From Butyricimonas muris (GTDB taxonomy: Bacteria > Bacteroidota > Bacteroidia > Bacteroidales > Marinifilaceae), in assembly GCF_046365375.1 (NCBI RefSeq), contig NZ_JBKEIT010000004.1, positions 62,001 through 126,000 of the forward strand: DNA of 64,000 bases. Reading direction: 5' to 3'. Below are positions 52,317 to 60,712 of this stretch, in pieces; within the stretch, counting starts at the first letter, position 1, and each line of letters begins with the position of its first letter. The notes below the pieces were generated by a model. That model did no database searches. It was not told the DNA's origin and saw only the letters and a program-made list of their open reading frames with translations. The position numbers and the translations under genes were made by a program.

Positions 52317-55316
52317 CTATTTTTTCTCTTCTGATTTCTTCCCGAATCTTCTGCTTAAGTCGAAAGAGATCGGAGTCGCGATAAACAGTGACGAGTATGT
52401 ACCGACCACGATACCGACTAACAAGGCGAAAATGAATCCCTTGATAGATGCCCCACCGAAGATAAATATCGCTAACAACACGACGATTGTTGATAATGAT
52501 GTACTGAACGTACGACGTAGCGTGGAGTTCAACGCGTCATTCACCACCTGCCCGTCATCCCGTTTCGGGTACAGTTTGCGATATTCACGGATACGGTCAA
52601 ATACAACCACGGTATCGTTGATTGAGTAACCCACAACAGTCAACACGGCAGCGATAAACGCTTGGTCTACTTCCAACGAGAACGGTAACAAGCCTGCAAA
52701 CAGAGAGAAGGCTCCGATTACGATAATCGTGTTATGTGCCAAACCGACAACGGCTCCGGCTCCGTATTGCCATTTGGAGAATCTCACCATGATGTAGATG
52801 AAGATACCGAGTAACGCGAACAATACCGACCAGATAGCGGCTCTCGTCATGTCTTCAGCCACGGCGGGTCCGATCTTTTGAGTCTGTTGCAAGTTCACGG
52901 AACGGAATGTTTCATAATCAGTTCCGGCAGGGAGAATATTCTGTAATCCCACGTATAATAAGGAGTCTACATTAGCGTCAACATCAGCGCCGCTTTCTTC
53001 GATCCTGTATTTAGTCGTGATTTTGACATTATTCGCTGTTCCCACGGTTTTTACCTCGGGTGCGCTTCCGTAAACTTCAGCCAATTGTTCTGCGACGTCT
53101 CCAACTTGTACGTCTTGGGCGAAAGTCACGGTATAAGTTCTACCTCCGACGAAGTCGATACCTTTATCCAGACCTCTCGTGAACAGAGATACGAAACAGA
53201 TGATGATAGCGATACCTGAAATCGTGTAACTGATCTTGCGTTTTTGCAAGAACGGGAATTTGGTATTTCTCAGCCAGTTTGCGGTCAACGGTGTAGTGAA
53301 TGTCACGTTATCACTCTTCTTGGCTGCTCTCTCGAGGATCAAGCGGGTGATAAAGATTGCCGTGAACAGAGATGACAAGATACCGATGATCAACGTGGTC
53401 GCGAATCCTTTGATAGGACCTTCTCCGAAATAGTACAGGATAAATCCGGTGATCAACGTGGTCAACTGACCGTCGATGATAGCGGAGTACGCGTTACTGT
53501 AACCCTCCTTGATAGCGAGTTTCAAGCCTTTGCCGGCTCTTAACTCTTCTTGGATACGTTCGTAAATCAACACGTTGGCATCAACCGCCATACCCATGGT
53601 CAACACGATACCGGCGATACCGGGCAGTGTCAACACGGCTCCGATGGATGCCAGAATACCGAACAAGAAGAACAAGTTGGCAAGCAACGCGATATCGGCA
53701 GCCAATCCGGCGCTCTTGCTATAGAAGAATAGCATGTAAGCCAATACCAGCACGAAGGCGATGATGAATGACCACATACCGGATTGAATAGCTTCTTGTC
53801 CCAAAGATGCTCCTACAACCTCGTCAGCGATGATGCGTGCGGGTGCGGGCAATTTACCGGATTTCAATATGTTGGCAAGGTCACCTGCTTCTTTCACGTC
53901 GAAACGACCGGAGATTTGAGAGCTACCGCCCTTGATTTCGTTCATCACGTTGGGTGAAGAGGCTACCACTCCGTCAATAACGATAGCGATGCTACGGTTT
54001 ACATTATCTTTGGTCAAGCGAGCCCAAGTTTTGGCTCCCTCGCTGTTCATGCTCATGGAAACAACCGGTTTTCCCTGTTGGTCGTAATCTTGACGGGCGT
54101 CTACAACCGCATCTCCTTCAAGAGGAGCCTTTCCGTTACGGGTCGTGATTTTAATCGCGTGCAACCCGATTAATCCCTCGGGAGTAGCTTTCATTTCCCA
54201 CAACAAACGGGAGTTGCGCGGGAATAACGCTCTTACTTGCGGCATACGCAAATAAGCGTTGATAGTCCCGGTATCTTTCGCGAAAGCGTAACCGACACAT
54301 GAACCGGTTCCCAAACCTTCGCGTGTCATGTTAGGTTGCAATAAAGCGAATAACGGGTGTTCTTTCGCGATATCGTTTCGGCTTAAATTTTTCAATGAAT
54401 CGGCTTCACCCTTGATAGCGTCCAAGATGGCGGATTCTTTATTCTCTTCTTGTTTTACACCCGCTTGACTCGCTGTGTCAGTCACAACCTCAGTTTTGGC
54501 TTGTGCTTGCAACACTTCAGCTAACTTCTGGTCTGCTTGGGCAAGGTAGTTGTAAAATGCTTGGTCGCCGGCATCGAATGCTCTGCCGTTATCGTATGTT
54601 TCGTAAAATTCCAATGCAGCCGTTCCTTGCAACAACTCTCTTACACGTTGCGGTTCTTTGATACCCGGCAACTCGATGATAATTCTTCCGGAAATATCTG
54701 CTTTACGGATGTTGGGTTGTGCCACACCGAAACGGTCGATACGGGTACGGAGAATATTAAACGTGTTGTCGATAGCTCCTTCCGCTTCTTTTCTAACCAC
54801 GTCGAGAACTTCCTTGTTGGTCGCGCCCACTTTGATTTTTTCTCTCATCTCGTGAGTACCGAAGATTGCCGGAGAAGCTAACTGTGCTCCCGGGGCTATT
54901 TTTTCAAAAGCCTCACCGAAAAGGGTAACAAAGTCTTTCGGGCTGGAAACTCTCATTTTAACGGCTTCCTCTATCGCTTGGTTGAAAGCGGGGTCAGTAC
55001 TATGGTTGGCAAGGCTTTTTACCACGTCAACCACGTCAACTTCCATGGTTACGTTCATACCGCCTTTCAAGTCCAAACCGAGGTTCAACTCTAATTCCTT
55101 ACATTCCTTGTAAGTGAATTTGGCCAATCCGAGGAAATTGTAAACCGTTTGATTTGCGATTGAATCCAAATATTGCTTTTCTTTAGCCGGATCGCCGTTC
55201 GCAAATGCGCTTGCTGCTCTCTCTACCTGGTTCGTTTTATAAGTAAAAAACAACTGATAAAGACTCACCAATGCTAGTGCAACAGCGAGTAGTGTAATCG
55301 CTCCTTTATTCTGCAT
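52317..55316 (-). CDS. secDF: Fused SecDF protein translocase subunit
   Basis: The protein has 999 residues, a natural SecD-SecF fusion common in Bacteroidetes. It has 12 predicted membrane helices in two sets of six, one N-terminal helix (about residues 7-24) and two periplasmic domains. Conserved motifs are LGLDLKGGMNV (SecD, about 80-90), the SecD helix 4 segment MGMAVDANVLIYERIQEE, quoted in part as GMAVDANVLIYERI, and, for the SecF half, GIDFVGGRTY (about 727-736) and SINDTVVVFDRIRE. It uses the proton or sodium gradient to help the Sec pathway pull proteins across the inner membrane. It is a single-gene unit with its own promoter and terminator. Confidence 0.96.
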   Translation of the reverse strand: MQNKGAITLLAVALALVSLYQLFFTYKTNQVERAASAFANGDPAKEKQYLDSIANQTVYNFLGLAKFTYKECKELELNLGLDLKGGMNVTMEVDVVDVVKSLANHSTDPAFNQAIEEAVKMRVSSPKDFVTLFGEAFEKIAPGAQLASPAIFGTHEMREKIKVGATNKEVLDVVRKEAEGAIDNTFNILRTRIDRFGVAQPNIRKADISGRIIIELPGIKEPQRVRELLQGTAALEFYETYDNGRAFDAGDQAFYNYLAQADQKLAEVLQAQAKTEVVTDTASQAGVKQEENKESAILDAIKGEADSLKNLSRNDIAKEHPLFALLQPNMTREGLGTGSCVGYAFAKDTGTINAYLRMPQVRALFPRNSRLLWEMKATPEGLIGLHAIKITTRNGKAPLEGDAVVDARQDYDQQGKPVVSMSMNSEGAKTWARLTKDNVNRSIAIVIDGVVASSPNVMNEIKGGSSQISGRFDVKEAGDLANILKSGKLPAPARIIADEVVGASLGQEAIQSGMWSFIIAFVLVLAYMLFFYSKSAGLAADIALLANLFFLFGILASIGAVLTLPGIAGIVLTMGMAVDANVLIYERIQEELRAGKGLKLAIKEGYSNAYSAIIDGQLTTLITGFILYYFGEGPIKGFATTLIIGILSSLFTAIFITRLILERAAKKSDNVTFTTPLTANWLRNTKFPFLQKRKISYTISGIAIIICFVSLFTRGLDKGIDFVGGRTYTVTFAQDVQVGDVAEQLAEVYGSAPEVKTVGTANNVKITTKYRIEESGADVDANVDSLLYVGLQNILPAGTDYETFRSVNLQQTQKIGPAVAEDMTRAAIWSVLFALLGIFIYIMVRFSKWQYGAGAVVGLAHNTIIVIGAFSLFAGLLPFSLEVDQAFIAAVLTVVGYSINDTVVVFDRIREYRKLYPKRDDGQVVNDALNSTLRRTFSTSLSTIVVLLAIFIFGGASIKGFIFALLVGIVVGTYSSLFIATPISFDLSRRFGKKSEEKK

Positions 55317-55378
55317 CTGTTAAATAATTTATAATATACTATGTTTCAATTCTTCGCTTTAACACATATTTTAGTGCG

Positions 55379-55386
55379 CAAAAGTA
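55379..55386 (-). promoter_or_regulatory. -7 box of secDF promoter
   Basis: TACTTTTG on the minus strand, about 63 bases before the secDF ATG. Confidence 0.55.
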
Positions 55387-55414
55387 TAACATTTTTTTCA
55401 AAATAGCTATACAA

Positions 55415-55840
55415 TTAGGCAGATACTTTTAATGTTAACTCCTTATTTCTATAATCAATGACGGCTTCGTGCTTCACGAGAAAATCACTTCCCAACAATC
55501 CGGCAACCCGACGACGCAGGTGTTTGTCGTATAAAGAATTTACGTATTGCAAGTCTATGACTGCCGCGTGTACATTCTCTATCGTGTGTCCGCCGATATG
55601 TAAGGTTGTGATATTCACCAGCTCAACCTCATTGATTTCTCCGCACACACCCCCGGAGTTAATCTCGGAAACATCTTCCAGCGGTTCATAGGAAAACGGT
55701 GTCAGTTTGTCTATGACCGTCACGGATGCGCCCGTGTCTATAATAAAATCCCCCTCTATACTACCGATTTGCAGGGTGGCGATGATGTGGAAACTATTGT
55801 CTTCCAACTCAACGACCTCTATCGGAATCTTTATCTCCAT
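55415..55840 (-). CDS. Retropepsin-like aspartyl protease
   Basis: The protein has 141 residues, a single retroviral-type aspartyl protease domain that should act as a homodimer. The catalytic DTGAS lies at about residues 36-40, and the C-terminal half carries GLLGSDFL (about 116-123), the second conserved region. No signal peptide is seen with the start MEIKIPI, so it appears cytoplasmic. The start is supported by a -7 box 16 bases upstream that excludes the earlier in-frame start. Substrate unknown. Confidence 0.88.
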   Translation of the reverse strand: MEIKIPIEVVELEDNSFHIIATLQIGSIEGDFIIDTGASVTVIDKLTPFSYEPLEDVSEINSGGVCGEINEVELVNITTLHIGGHTIENVHAAVIDLQYVNSLYDKHLRRRVAGLLGSDFLVKHEAVIDYRNKELTLKVSA

Positions 55841-55855
55841 ACAATTTCGTTTGCA

Positions 55856-55863
55856 CAAAACTA
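55856..55863 (-). promoter_or_regulatory. -7 box of aspartyl protease promoter
   Basis: TAGTTTTG on the minus strand, 16 bases before the ATG at 55840, giving a very short leader. It decides the start codon. Confidence 0.55.
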
Positions 55864-56020
55864 AACATTTTCGGTGAAATCCAAAAAACGGGGGTGTTAA
55901 TTTCAAAAAGATTTTTTTCCGGTAAGGGGTGAAACCGGCATAGTCATGGCGGTGAGCTACCTTTTTCTAACCCCGTGGGGTGGTTGTAGGGAGGCTTTTA
56001 GGCGGTTGTCTAAAGGCATC

Positions 56021-56064
56021 GCCTACTGTTCGCCTGATGTTCGCCCACACTTAGCCCACGTTTT
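56021..56064. repeat. 11-bp degenerate tandem array
   Basis: Four consecutive 11-base units all begin with GCC(T/C): GCCTACTGTTC, GCCTGATGTTC, GCCCACACTTA, GCCCACGTTTT. It has the same period as the array at 21711-21754 but a different sequence. Confidence 0.65.
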
Positions 56065-56200
56065 AGTGAAAAATATGTTCTTTTAACACGAGCGATAAAT
56101 CCGTGCAGCCTGTTATCACTCGGGCAAGTGGTTTGCAAGGTATCGGTTTCGCGTGAGGTTATCCCTAGTTTTAGGGGTAGTTGTCGTTAAAAGAGGGTAT

Positions 56201-56400
56201 GTCAAAAGTCATTAAACTCCTCCGTCTGCTTCGCATCCAAGTGAGCCCGGAAGCCGGTCTCGAACCGGCTCTCGCTCGGCAAACCGAGAGCAAGCTCTCT
56301 ATCTGCCCTCGCTTCTTGATTGCCGAGCGTGAGTTGGTTCGAGTCCGCTTCGGACTCAATACCCCGAAGGGGGGGATGGAGTTTGAAAAATGACTTTTAC
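56201..56400. repeat. 200-bp structured element with terminal inverted repeats
   Basis: The ends (56201-56220 and 56378-56400) are inverted copies differing by a 4-base insertion (GTmAAAAGTCATT...AAACTCC). Inside are at least four further hairpins: AGCCGGT-CTCGA-ACCGGCT (about 56251-56269); CTCGCTCGGCAA (56271-56282) with TTGCCGAGCG (56319-56328), enclosing GAGAGC-AA-GCTCTC; GAGTCCG-CTT-CGGACTC (56341-56357); and CCCC-GAA-GGGG. G+C is higher than in its surroundings. It could be a non-autonomous mobile element or a structured RNA. There is no credible coding frame. Confidence 0.6.
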
Positions 56401-56424
56401 CACATTCGTATAGTGAGTGCGAGA

Positions 56425-57795
56425 TTAGTTATTATGCCAGTTTATTTTTTGCGAGAAATACATGACGATTGCCAAAATGACGAATAATCCGATGCTTCCG
56501 GCGAGTAGGGCATAGGTTTCCAGTTGGATCAGGAAGAATATGTAAGTGTACAGGCACACGAGCAATCCCCCGATCGTGAAGGCTGTTTTCTTGATTTTTA
56601 GAATTCCGACCATATAGAGCGAGATCAATGTCGTGGTCGCAAGGGCGGAAAGCAGGTATGCCCACGTGAAGCTGATGTGTTCCGAGGTGGAAACGAGTAA
56701 CGTGTAAAAAAGACAAAGCGCCAAGCCGACCAGCAGGTATTGAAGCGGATAGATGTTCTTTTTCTGCACGATTTCCACGAAGAAGCAAACGACGAATGTC
56801 AAAACAATGATAAGGAACGCGTATTTGGCGGAACGCGTGGATTTTTGGTAATGGTCGACGGGGAATAGTAAATCTACGCCAAAGATGGAAGAGGAAACAA
56901 TGGAGAGCTCCCCGGGACGGATTGGATTGGAGGGCGTGTAATTCGAGAGGTCGGGTTGGTAAGACCTTAGTACTTGAGAGAAATTCCGGTTTATTTCCAG
57001 TACTTTCCACTTGCTCGTGAAACCGTTCGGGGTTACTTCTCTCTCCGAGGGTAGGAAAGCTCCCGAGAAACTTGGTGTCGGGCAATTGGAGTTCAGTGCC
57101 ACGTTTGTCGTTTTGCCTACCGGGGCGAAAAGTATGGATGCCGATCCTTTTGTTGTCAGTTTCACGGAGAAATCAATTGTCTTGTCCGGGGTGAGCAGGT
57201 CGCTGACGTTAAGATGAATGGATGTTCCCGTGTAAACGATACTGTTGGGGTTGACGCCCGGTTCCATGTTGTATTTTTGTCCGTTCCACGTGAGGGCAAC
57301 TTGTTCGCAGATGCCTCGCAGGTCGCTTACTCCAAGATTGAGTGTCGCGTTTTCGTTCCACTTGATGTCTCGCGAGAGGTTTGTTTCCAAAAGATCTTTC
57401 GAGATGAATTTGCCTTTGAGTTCAAGCGAGGAATTGTAAACGATAATCTCATACAATCCTCGTTTGAGTTCTTGTGTTTCGATATCACCCGTGATGTCCA
57501 ATTGATCCGGGAGATAGTTGATGTAGCCGGTTTTGTTTTTTCCCTTTTCGTCTTGATAAGTATAGCTTAGGGTAAGAACGGGACCGATGATTGTCTGCGG
57601 GCCGCTCCATTTTTGTTGCACCTCGGTTGTTGCTTCTTTCGCGGTGTTCTCTCGCTCGCTGATAAGGTTCTGGATCATAAACATGGGGATAATCAGGATA
57701 ACGATGAGTACCCCGATAAGTAGGATTTTCAAGGTAATGGCGTCCCGGTTCTGTGTGTGTCTCTCTTTGTGCGGAAGGTTTGTTTGTTCGTTCAT
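56425..57795 (-). CDS. creD: CreD-family inner membrane protein
   Basis: The protein has 456 residues. One N-terminal membrane helix (about residues 22-43), a large periplasmic domain with GPVLTLSYT and the family segments LDITGDIETQELKRGLYE (quoted as ETQELKRGLYEI), then five to six C-terminal helices (about 325-450, starting LFPVDHYQKSTRSAKYAFL). CreD is linked to envelope integrity and beta-lactam response in proteobacteria; in Bacteroidetes its role is unclear. It follows a small winged-helix regulator gene with a 66-base gap, the usual Bacteroidetes arrangement. Confidence 0.9.
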   Translation of the reverse strand: MNEQTNLPHKERHTQNRDAITLKILLIGVLIVILIIPMFMIQNLISERENTAKEATTEVQQKWSGPQTIIGPVLTLSYTYQDEKGKNKTGYINYLPDQLDITGDIETQELKRGLYEIIVYNSSLELKGKFISKDLLETNLSRDIKWNENATLNLGVSDLRGICEQVALTWNGQKYNMEPGVNPNSIVYTGTSIHLNVSDLLTPDKTIDFSVKLTTKGSASILFAPVGKTTNVALNSNCPTPSFSGAFLPSEREVTPNGFTSKWKVLEINRNFSQVLRSYQPDLSNYTPSNPIRPGELSIVSSSIFGVDLLFPVDHYQKSTRSAKYAFLIIVLTFVVCFFVEIVQKKNIYPLQYLLVGLALCLFYTLLVSTSEHISFTWAYLLSALATTTLISLYMVGILKIKKTAFTIGGLLVCLYTYIFFLIQLETYALLAGSIGLFVILAIVMYFSQKINWHNN

Positions 57796-57861
57796 GGTGT
57801 TTTATTTTTAGTTGTTACTTGAAAAGAACTTTGAATTTCAAAGTAAATAAGGTAAAAAAAA

Positions 57862-58164
57862 TTATATGTTTTGACTCTTTAGAAAATCTTCCAAGGCATT
57901 CAAGTGTTTGGTGAATGCTTCCCGTCCCTTTTCCGTCACCGCGAAGGTCGTGTTGGGACGCCGCCCGATAAATTGTTTTCTGCATTCGATGTACCCGAGT
58001 TCTTCAAGACTGCGGGTATGGCTGGCAAGGTTCCCGTCCGTGAGGTCGAGTAGGTTTTTCAGCGTGACAAAATCTACCGATTCGTTCACGATCAACACGG
58101 ACATGATTCCCAGTCGTGCCTTGCTTTCGAAGGCCTTGTTTATATTTTCGAGTACTTCTTTCAT
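57862..58164 (-). CDS. Winged-helix transcriptional regulator
   Basis: The protein has 100 residues, a single winged-helix domain of the ArsR/MarR-like type that often precedes creD in Bacteroidetes. Helix and wing are visible in LTDGNLASHTRSLEELGYIE (about 41-60, recognition helix) and RRPNTTFAVTEKGREAF (wing and last helix). No sensor domain is present. Its start overlaps the preceding membrane protein gene by four bases. It probably controls this small operon. Confidence 0.88.
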   Translation of the reverse strand: MKEVLENINKAFESKARLGIMSVLIVNESVDFVTLKNLLDLTDGNLASHTRSLEELGYIECRKQFIGRRPNTTFAVTEKGREAFTKHLNALEDFLKSQNI

Positions 58165-58799
58165 TCGTTGAAGTTTGCTCTTTGTGGTTGCGATGTCTGG
58201 TGGCGTTCTACTTTATAATAAAAGTATATGCCTGCCAAAATATGGAGTAACCCGAACCCGATAACCCAAAACACGAGGGCATTGTTCACGACAAAGCTGT
58301 CAACGAGTCCCAACAGGATTTCCGCGTAACCCAAGTAGCGGATATCCGAGTAAGTGTACTTGGAGCAGTTGACAAGAGCCAGACCGTAGAATATGAGCAT
58401 GATGGAAGAGGTCAGCCCGTAATAGTGTTGCCATATCAGGGAGATGCAGAAAACGCCCCCGGCGAATAACGGGAGAAAGAAATTCCAAAGCAGGCGATGA
58501 ACCGATTTGTCCGTGAGGATGTTTCGGTTGGCTTTTTTTGCCTTGCAATAGCTCATGCAAAACACGGTGACAAGGGAGGTCAGTAATACGGCGATTGCGA
58601 TAAGGCAGAGCAGCGTGAGGCGTTGGGACGCGTTGATTTGCTCGTGTGTGGTCAGAACTGAGTATGCCAGTCCCGTTGCAGTGCAAGCGTATATACCCAC
58701 GAGTATGGATGATAAACCACTTATGGAGAGGAATTTCGTGGATTTTTCCATGAGATCCTTGATGTCGTGCAAGGTATCGAGTGCTTCGTTGTTTTTCAT
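58161..58799 (-). CDS. Six-helix membrane protein of the creD operon
   Basis: The protein has 212 residues. A short N-terminal cytoplasmic helix (LHDIKDLMEKSTKF) is followed by about six membrane segments (about residues 24-48, 60-84, 103-120, 125-143, 155-172, 175-195). No enzymatic motif is visible. It overlaps the regulator gene by four bases (ATGA), so it is co-translated with it, and is probably a partner in the same envelope stress or sensing function as CreD. Confidence 0.7.
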   Translation of the reverse strand: MKNNEALDTLHDIKDLMEKSTKFLSISGLSSILVGIYACTATGLAYSVLTTHEQINASQRLTLLCLIAIAVLLTSLVTVFCMSYCKAKKANRNILTDKSVHRLLWNFFLPLFAGGVFCISLIWQHYYGLTSSIMLIFYGLALVNCSKYTYSDIRYLGYAEILLGLVDSFVVNNALVFWVIGFGLLHILAGIYFYYKVERHQTSQPQRANFNE

Positions 58800-58821
58800 G
58801 TTTTAAAAGTTCTTTGTGATG

Positions 58822-58829
58822 CAAAGTTA
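58822..58829 (-). promoter_or_regulatory. -7 box of the creD operon promoter
   Basis: TAACTTTG on the minus strand, 22 bases before the first ATG. Confidence 0.5.
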
Positions 58830-58873
58830 AAGATAAATTTTGAATATCGTGTATGAAATGCGTGTATTTTTTA

Positions 58874-58881
58874 TAGATTTG
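58874..58881 (+). promoter_or_regulatory. -7 box of the secreted phosphatase promoter
   Basis: TAGATTTG, 27 bases before the ATG at 58909. Confidence 0.5.
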
Positions 58882-58908
58882 TATTAACCGGATAATTTAT
58901 ATGAAGTT

Positions 58909-59499
58909 ATGAGAAAGTATATCGCGTTGATTTTTTTAGTTTGTTGCTTTTTGGAAGGAGTGGGGCAGAAGGCCGAGAAAATAACTCTTCCGGGGAGCGG
59001 GTTGGATAATTTTTATCGGGTTGACACGGGTGTCTACCGGGCAGACCAGCCTTCGGCGGCTGATTTTGTTTTACTCGAACGATACGGCATAAAGGAGATA
59101 TTGAATTTGAGAAACTGGCACAGTGACGATGACGAGGCAAAAGGAACCGCTTTAAAGTTGCACCGCTTGAAGACACGTGCCTCGAAGATCGATGAGGAGG
59201 ATATCGTGAAGGCGTTGCGAATTATAAAGAACCGGAAAGGGCCGATATTGATTCATTGCTGGCATGGTTCGGATCGGACGGGTGCCGTGATAGCGATGTA
59301 CAGGATTGTTTTTCAAGGTTGGTCGAAAGAGAATGCCATAAAGGAAATGACGGAGGAGGGATTCGGTTTTCACAGGCAATTCAGCCAAATTATAGATATG
59401 ATAAATCGTGCTGATATCGCGGCAATAAAACGGAAACTAGAGGCGAAACCCAAAATAAAAACCGTTCCGGCGCCCCGGAACGGTTCTCTAACAGAATGA
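58909..59499 (+). CDS. Exported dual-specificity/tyrosine phosphatase-like protein
   Basis: The protein has 196 residues. A signal peptide (about residues 1-20, ending GVGQ) indicates a periplasmic location. The motif HCWHGSDRTG (about 119-128) is the CX5R active site, and the general acid region is at LRNWHSDDDEA (about 67-77). The fold resembles dual-specificity phosphatases that prefer phosphoinositides or small phosphate esters. The transcription terminator of the convergent mdh gene is embedded in its last codons. Confidence 0.85.
   Translation: MRKYIALIFLVCCFLEGVGQKAEKITLPGSGLDNFYRVDTGVYRADQPSAADFVLLERYGIKEILNLRNWHSDDDEAKGTALKLHRLKTRASKIDEEDIVKALRIIKNRKGPILIHCWHGSDRTGAVIAMYRIVFQGWSKENAIKEMTEEGFGFHRQFSQIIDMINRADIAAIKRKLEAKPKIKTVPAPRNGSLTE
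59461..59483. terminator. Terminator overlapping the phosphatase 3' end
   Basis: ACCGTTCCGG-CGC-CCGGAACGGT lies inside the last part of the plus-strand gene. On the minus strand it is followed by a T-run (AACGGTTTTTATTT), so it terminates mdh. Confidence 0.78.
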
Positions 59500-59515
59500 T
59501 CGTGAAGTACTATTG

Positions 59516-60454
59516 TTAGTTAAATAATTTCATGTCGTCGAGTACGTTCATTACCGTTTTTACTGCTTTTGCAGATTGTGCCAGTAATTCTTGCTCGTCT
59601 TTGTCGAGTTTAACCTCGATAATTTTCTCGATACCGTTTTTGCCCAAGATTACGGGAACTCCAAGGTAAATGTTGTTCATCCCGTATTCTCCGTTCAATA
59701 AAGCGCATACCGGGAATACTCTTCTGTGGTTGCATACGATAGCCTCAACCATTTGAGCGGCAGCGGCTCCCGGCGCGTACCAAGCGGAAGTACCCATTAA
59801 TTTCACCAATTCGCCGCCACCTACTTTCGTTCTCTCGATGATAGCGTGCAGCGTGTCATGATCCATTAATTCCGTTACAGGGATACCGCCAACGGTGGTA
59901 TATCTCGGAAGCGGAACCATGGTATCCCCGTGACCGCCTAATAACAATGCTTGGATGTCTTTCGGGGAAACATTCAATGCCTCGGCCAAGAATGCTCTGT
60001 AACGTGCGGTATCGAGGATACCTGCCATACCGAATACGCGGCTGGAATCGATCTTTGCCGTCAAGTAAGCGCAATAGCACATTACGTCGAGCGGGTTGGA
60101 CACGATGATAATTTTAGCGTTCGGTGAATGCTTGATAATATTTTCGGTTACTGATTTTACGATGCCGGCGTTAGTTGCAATTAAGTCGTCGCGGCTCATT
60201 CCCGGTTTGCGGGGTAGTCCGGAAGTAATTACTACTACTTCAGAATTGTTGGTCGCTTCGTAATCGTTGGTCACACCTTTGATACGGGTATCATAAAGAT
60301 TGATCGGGGCTGTTTGCCACATATCCAATGATTTTCCTTCTGCAACGCCTTCTTTGATGTCCAAAAGAACAACCTCATTCACGATGTCCTTTTCAGCGAT
60401 GCAGTTCGCGCATGTTGCACCAACGTTTCCTGCTCCTACAACTGTTACTTTCAT
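59516..60454 (-). CDS. mdh: Malate dehydrogenase
   Basis: The protein has 312 residues, LDH-like malate dehydrogenase type. NAD loop VVGAGNVGATCA (about 5-16), substrate arginines in GLPRKPGMSRDDL (about 79-91), the NPLD segment VSNPLDVMC (about 118-126), and the catalytic His in LLGGHGDTMVPL (about 171-182). In anaerobic Bacteroidales it makes malate from oxaloacetate in the reductive branch to fumarate and succinate, reoxidising NADH. It is a single-gene unit with its own promoter and terminator. Confidence 0.95.
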   Translation of the reverse strand: MKVTVVGAGNVGATCANCIAEKDIVNEVVLLDIKEGVAEGKSLDMWQTAPINLYDTRIKGVTNDYEATNNSEVVVITSGLPRKPGMSRDDLIATNAGIVKSVTENIIKHSPNAKIIIVSNPLDVMCYCAYLTAKIDSSRVFGMAGILDTARYRAFLAEALNVSPKDIQALLLGGHGDTMVPLPRYTTVGGIPVTELMDHDTLHAIIERTKVGGGELVKLMGTSAWYAPGAAAAQMVEAIVCNHRRVFPVCALLNGEYGMNNIYLGVPVILGKNGIEKIIEVKLDKDEQELLAQSAKAVKTVMNVLDDMKLFN

Positions 60455-60516
60455 TTCTGTAATTTTTTATTGTTATACGTTTCGTTTTTTGGCTATTTGT
60501 TTGCTTTTTGCGCTGT

Positions 60517-60524
60517 CAAATGTA
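60517..60524 (-). promoter_or_regulatory. -7 box of mdh promoter
   Basis: TACATTTG on the minus strand, 63 bases before the mdh ATG. Confidence 0.5.
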
Positions 60525-60593
60525 AGCCTTATTTTTTATTTCAACAATCTTTATGCCGAAAAATTACAGAATTTTTTCTGCAATGAAAAGAAG

Positions 60594-60712
60594 GTTTATA
60601 AAGTTCATAAAGTTTGTAAGGTTTATAAGGTTTGTAAAGTTTGTAAAGTAATAAAAAGGAGGGGTACTTCGTGAACCTTATGAACTTTATAAACTTTACA
60701 AACTTTATAAAC
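60594..60712. repeat. Palindromic array of 9-bp units
   Basis: From 60594 to about 60653 six or seven 9-base units follow the pattern GTT(T/C)(A/G)TAA(A/G). From 60672 to 60712 four to five of the same units recur in inverted orientation, so the whole region can fold into one hairpin with a loop of about 20 bases. It lies between the MATE stop codon and the mdh promoter. Confidence 0.85.

Larger units (their letters stand above)
55841..56424. other. Gene-free stretch with several structured elements, 584 bp
   Basis: It holds the aspartyl protease promoter, a hairpin ACCCC-GT-GGGGT (about 55972-55983), a 11-bp array (56021-56064), a second hairpin (CCCTA-GTTT-TAGGG, about 56163-56176) and a multi-hairpin element (56201-56400). 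Its G+C content is higher than that of other gaps. Confidence 0.65.

Noticed and set aside
56240..56285. tRNA T-arm-like sequence on the minus strand (GCCGG-TTCGAGA-CCGGC)
   Set aside because: No matching acceptor 5' strand, D-arm or anticodon arm within tRNA distance; it fits a hairpin element better.
56181..56393. 70-residue plus-strand ORF
   Set aside because: It is made of the hairpin element; the opposite strand is equally open and there is no start signal.
60594..60712. CRISPR array
   Set aside because: Units are contiguous 9-mers without spacers and are inverted; no cas genes are present.
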